Below, piece after piece: positions 61,266-64,000 of a stretch of DNA of 64,000 nt. The translations under genes were made by a program, and so were the position numbers. The DNA comes from Hepsetus odoe (taxonomy: Eukaryota > Chordata > Actinopteri > Characiformes > Hepsetidae). The notes under the pieces were generated by a model. The model had not been told where the DNA came from and did no database searches. It was given only the letters and a program-made list of their open reading frames with translations. The stretch's first letter is position 1; each line of letters starts with the position of its first letter. The stretch is taken from positions 6,888,414 to 6,952,413 of the forward strand of contig CM029384.1 of the NCBI GenBank assembly GCA_017165825.1, written 5' to 3'.

Positions 61266-62153
61266 GGTGTGGTGGGAGTCTGGGAGGCAAGGAATTAACC
61301 AATACTGAGCCCTCTTGATAGGTCATACAGGGACAAGACACATGCCAAAACCTGCAGTTACTGGCTGAGCAGGATTTTACTGATTATTTACTGACCAACT
61401 GATTATTATCAGAATTTCTCTCTGAAGCCCACTCATTACGTTTTTGTGAGCAGAAAAAGGGGAAATTCCTTTTTACATGATAAAGTTCCATCTTCTTGCG
61501 TTAATATTAAATGTAAATTAAAATTAAAAGTTTTTTTCTGTGTATTCAAGATGTAACTGATCATCGGCTACAAAGTGTTGTGCCTTATTCATAACATAAT
61601 CTGGTCAGATATAGTCAAATTGATTCAAATTCAGCTGGGTTTGTAGCTTACTTTCCCAACCTGAATGGAGCAGGGATTATGTTTTTTTTTTTTTATTCTT
61701 CCAAAATGGGCCCCTTATATCCTTTCAATTCCTTAACAATAGCATTTATGTTTAAGTGAATTTCCTAGGAATGCAGCTCAGAGGCATGACGTCAGGTAAC
61801 CAAAATTAAGCTCTTCATCCTTATCTTTACAAATGCTCCACTAAAAGTTACCCTAGATGCAAATTAGTTTCTTATTGCTCTCTGTTCATGCCCCACTCAC
61901 TTCTATGATGGGCTTCTTTCCATGAAAAATGGTGTGCTCATTGACCATGCTGACAATGGCCACGCCCAGGTTGCAACGGATGCCAAAAGAGATGCAGAAG
62001 CCCAGGCCTGAGAGGATGGCGATGATGTAGCGGCGAGGCAGGCCGAAGCATGTGCAGTCCACAACGGGGAGCTCCTTCTCTTCCACCAACTCTGGCCTTC
62101 CCTCTGCCGACAGCTCAATAGTCTCTCCATTCTCCTGGTGCTTCTCAAGGATT
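53667..62153 (-). CDS. slc17a7: Vesicular glutamate transporter 1 (VGLUT1), 5'-incomplete
   Basis: Twelve coding exons (transcript order): 61901-62153, 60364-60482, 60159-60273, 59035-59122, 58438-58524, 57913-58055, 56842-56991, 56427-56559, 55708-55818, 54901-55028, 54517-54586, 53667-53956. All phases agree, giving 561 residues. Only the short first coding exon (normally about 20 residues, MEFR...) is missing, presumably past 64000. This 12-helix SLC17 transporter loads glutamate into synaptic vesicles using the membrane potential. Landmarks are [124 protein letters not shown] and FNVNHLDIAPRYASILMG. ASGEKQPWA and SEEKCG open the cytosolic C-terminus, as in VGLUT1. The tail then diverges, with a glycine run and the end GGEADRELT instead of mammalian proline-rich motifs. 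Human SLC17A7 lies in 19q13.33 near POLD1 and GYS1. Confidence 0.96.
54183..54425 (+). repeat. Interspersed fish repeat (type C), diverged, in slc17a7 intron
   Basis: Shares GAGGGCAGCACAATGGTGCA head, CCTCCCACAGTCCAAAGACA and GTGTTTCTTTGCCTTTCAC blocks with the copy at 490-842. Confidence 0.68.
56341..56418. repeat. (AC)n(TC)n microsatellite by slc17a7 exon donor
   Basis: Compound repeat ending 9 bases from the donor end of the coding exon 56427-56559. Confidence 0.95.
56568..56609. repeat. (GA)n microsatellite forming a splice polypyrimidine tract
   Basis: On the transcribed (minus) strand this reads (CT)n and lies just before the TTTCAG acceptor of exon 56427-56559. Confidence 0.93.
57033..57108. 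repeat. (TC)n(AC)n microsatellite in slc17a7 intron
   Basis: Compound dinucleotide repeat of about 75 bases. Confidence 0.94.
57623..57870 (+). repeat. tRNA-derived SINE (type A), full length, in slc17a7 intron
   Basis: GGCAGCGGTGGCCTAGTGGT head to GACAAGAATGGTCACTTTCG tail, antisense to the transporter gene. It ends about 45 bases before exon 57913-58055. Confidence 0.9.
58796..58975 (+). repeat. tRNA-derived SINE (type A), 3'-truncated, in slc17a7 intron
   Basis: GGGCAGTGGTGGCCTAGTGG head through GCCCCCTGCTGCATGTATG. The usual TCACTTTCACTT tail is missing. Confidence 0.85.
59290..59475. mobile_element. Tc1-type transposon end in slc17a7 intron
   Basis: CAGTACTGTGCAAAAGTCTT followed by CAGCCAGACTTTGCTGTAAT and GGTTCTTCAGGCTTCCTTAA, matching the element ends seen near 13620. 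Confidence 0.6.
60484..60612. repeat. (GA)n microsatellite forming a long splice polypyrimidine tract
   Basis: About 125 bases of GA repeat with GAAA interruptions. On the minus strand it is (CT)n running straight into CTCTAG, the acceptor of slc17a7 exon 60364-60482. Confidence 0.95.
61214..61265. repeat. (TATC)n microsatellite in slc17a7 intron
   Basis: About 13 tetranucleotide units in the intron after the second coding exon. Confidence 0.96.
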
Positions 62154-64000
62154 CTGGAGGAAGAAGTAGAAAGTTTCCAAATGTTGACCGTAAGGCTAAA
62201 AAGCACTTGATGAATTATAAATATGTTATAAATGAATGAATTATAAATACATTACTATTCGGTTAAGATAAAAAAAAATCCATTAATCAGTAGCTCCAGG
62301 GTATCTAAGATGACTGAGGCATACGAAGAGATTTTTTTTTCTGTCTGCTGAAGCATTTACCAACTAGATTAAGCCTACCATTATAGCTGTTACTACTCAT
62401 GTTAACTTATGTTAGAAATGAAATTTAATACACATATGCAAATAAAATAAAACTTATTATTTATTTTATTAAACATCCTGATACTTTAAGCAAATGTGTC
62501 ATTTATTTAGAATGTACAGGTTTCTTTTCTTGTATGTATTTTATTTTCTGACTTTTTTAAGTGCAATTACTTTTTAATTAACTTGTGTCAGCTGTTGAAA
62601 CAGTGTCATAGCCACAATTACAGCTACCACAACCAGCCCTCAGATAGTTTGTGTCAAATAAATAAGGAAATATGTTCTCGTTTTTTTCATTCCAGAAGGG
62701 CTTGGATGTTGCTGCACTATAAACCGATCAGTTAGCTGTTGTGATTCCTGGGATTCCTGGGACTTTAACAGGAAAAGAAAGATGATTATGGTGAAAAAAA
62801 ATATTTTTAAAGGGCTCTCCAGGTCAAGCTCTGCTGGGCTGTAGCATTATAGCATATTGAAGGTACACTCTGAAAGTGTTGGGAATACCAAACATTTCAA
62901 AATGATTTAAATGCAGATGAGCATGATTTCATTGTCAGGTTACAAGAATTTAACTCATTGCCATTGCCAGAACAAAACCTTATATGTTCAATTTTGCCAA
63001 AATTTGAAAATACCAGTTGTCCTTTGTGTGACACTGTGTAAAAAAATCATAAATGGCTTGCAAGAAAATCTCTTTACCTTTACTAACATGAAAGTTTCAA
63101 ATCCTATCTTCTTCTCTTATAAGTTGGCATCCTGGAGGTTTTGATCTGACATGAGTATTATTAGACAGATATGTGTGACAATCTTCTGACAGTGCCAACT
63201 CAGACATTACGCCAGCGTATGTCTCTTTTTGTCCCTTATCGTGTTGTCACCATGCCTCAGTACTCAAACGATGCAAGTGTTTAATCCATTTACAGGCCAA
63301 AGTGGGCAGCGGTGGCCTAGCGGTTAGGGCGTTAGCCGCATGATCGGAGGATCGGGGGTTCAAACCCCTTCCCAATAGGTTGCCCTGAGGTACCCTTGAG
63401 CAAGGTACCATCCCCATCACTGCTCCCCGGGTGCTTTCAATAGCTGCCCACTGCTGCACGGGTTTGAGTGCATGGGTAAAATGCAGAGGTCCAATTTCGT
63501 TGTGGTTCATGTGTGCTGTGCCGTGACCTCGCAATGACAAGGGTTGTCACTTTCACTTTTCAAAATAAAAAAGAATCTTCTTCTAATTTTGAATCTATTT
63601 CAAATTTTGGCAGATTATTCAAAAATTATTCAAAGCCTAACCTGCTGATCATATCAGGAAAGACACTTTGAAAACATGAAGCTGGACTGTATTTACTGTT
63701 TCTTTGCTTACTTACTTGGAAAACAAGCGCAAGGATATTGCAGAATTGAAAAGATGGCAAGACTTCGACATGCAGTAAATGTACCATGCCTTCCTTGGTA
63801 CTGGATCATATGGATCTACTTTTTTATATCAAAGAATATCCCCAGTTCAGTAACTGTCTGCCTGATGCTTTTACAGCTACATTAGGCACACCTGAAAGGG
63901 GGAGGGAGGGAGAGAGAGTAGTAAAAGGTGACGGGGTGTCTCAGTGGAAATCAGAACATAGGCGTTAAGCAGAGACCTGAAGAGAGACCATCTGGGTACT
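62154..64000. other. Intron 1 of slc17a7 / upstream sequence
   Basis: No exon recognised. I looked for the conserved MEFRKEEFRKLAG-type first coding exon on the minus strand and did not find it, so it should lie beyond the window. Holds a SINE at 63303. Confidence 0.6.
63303..63560 (+). repeat. tRNA-derived SINE (type A), full length
   Basis: The best-preserved copy in the window: GGCAGCGGTGGCCTAGCGGT head, GGGGTTCAAACCCC B-box region, GACAAGGGTTGTCACTTTCA tail. Confidence 0.92.

Noticed and set aside
9341..63560. tRNA-like A and B boxes at many sites as tRNA genes
   Set aside because: They belong to repeated SINE copies with shared non-tRNA bodies and tails, and do not fold as full tRNAs.

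Overview
The window is nuclear DNA from a ray-finned fish. Its genes have many short exons with GT/AG introns. The spacers and introns are full of microsatellites, tRNA-headed SINEs, Tc1-like transposon remains and small palindromic elements. The SINE types suggest an otophysan (characin, catfish or relative), but that is inference.

Layout. Bases 1-2487 hold simple repeats and an interspersed repeat. At 2488-4474 (+) lie five exons encoding only the cytosolic N-terminal domain of an anoctamin closest to ANO7; no membrane part follows. An LRRC3-family leucine-rich-repeat membrane protein is at 5073-6305 (-). A repeat-rich spacer (6306-11964) contains a 30-bp-period minisatellite. A TMEM86 lysoplasmalogenase lies at 11965-12858 (-), and ASPDH, a putative aspartate dehydrogenase, at 15136-18317 (+). 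Glycogen synthase gys1 (15 coding exons, 19209-28804, 5' UTR exon near 32.4 kb, -) is followed by DNA polymerase delta catalytic subunit pold1 (26 coding exons, 35934-44053, +). A canonical Ras GTPase (4 coding exons, 45997-49374, -) comes next. The vesicular glutamate transporter slc17a7/VGLUT1 (53667 to beyond 62153, -) lacks its first coding exon inside the window.

The genes do not form a pathway. They share ancestry: POLD1, ASPDH, GYS1 and SLC17A7 sit together in human 19q13.33, and TMEM86B is in 19q13.4. The Ras gene is the notable addition. It encodes an H/K/N-type G domain, but has Ser at position 118 in place of the usual Cys and a polybasic tail ending in CILL, which predicts geranylgeranylation. 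By position it is a good candidate for the fourth ohnolog of HRAS, KRAS and NRAS, missing from the human version of this block.

Exon coordinates were worked out by hand from reading frame, splice-site sequence and comparison with remembered family sequences. Phases close exactly for the complete models: LRRC3-like 262 aa, ASPDH 278 aa, gys1 703 aa, pold1 1105 aa, Ras 187 aa. UTR exons and promoters are less certain.
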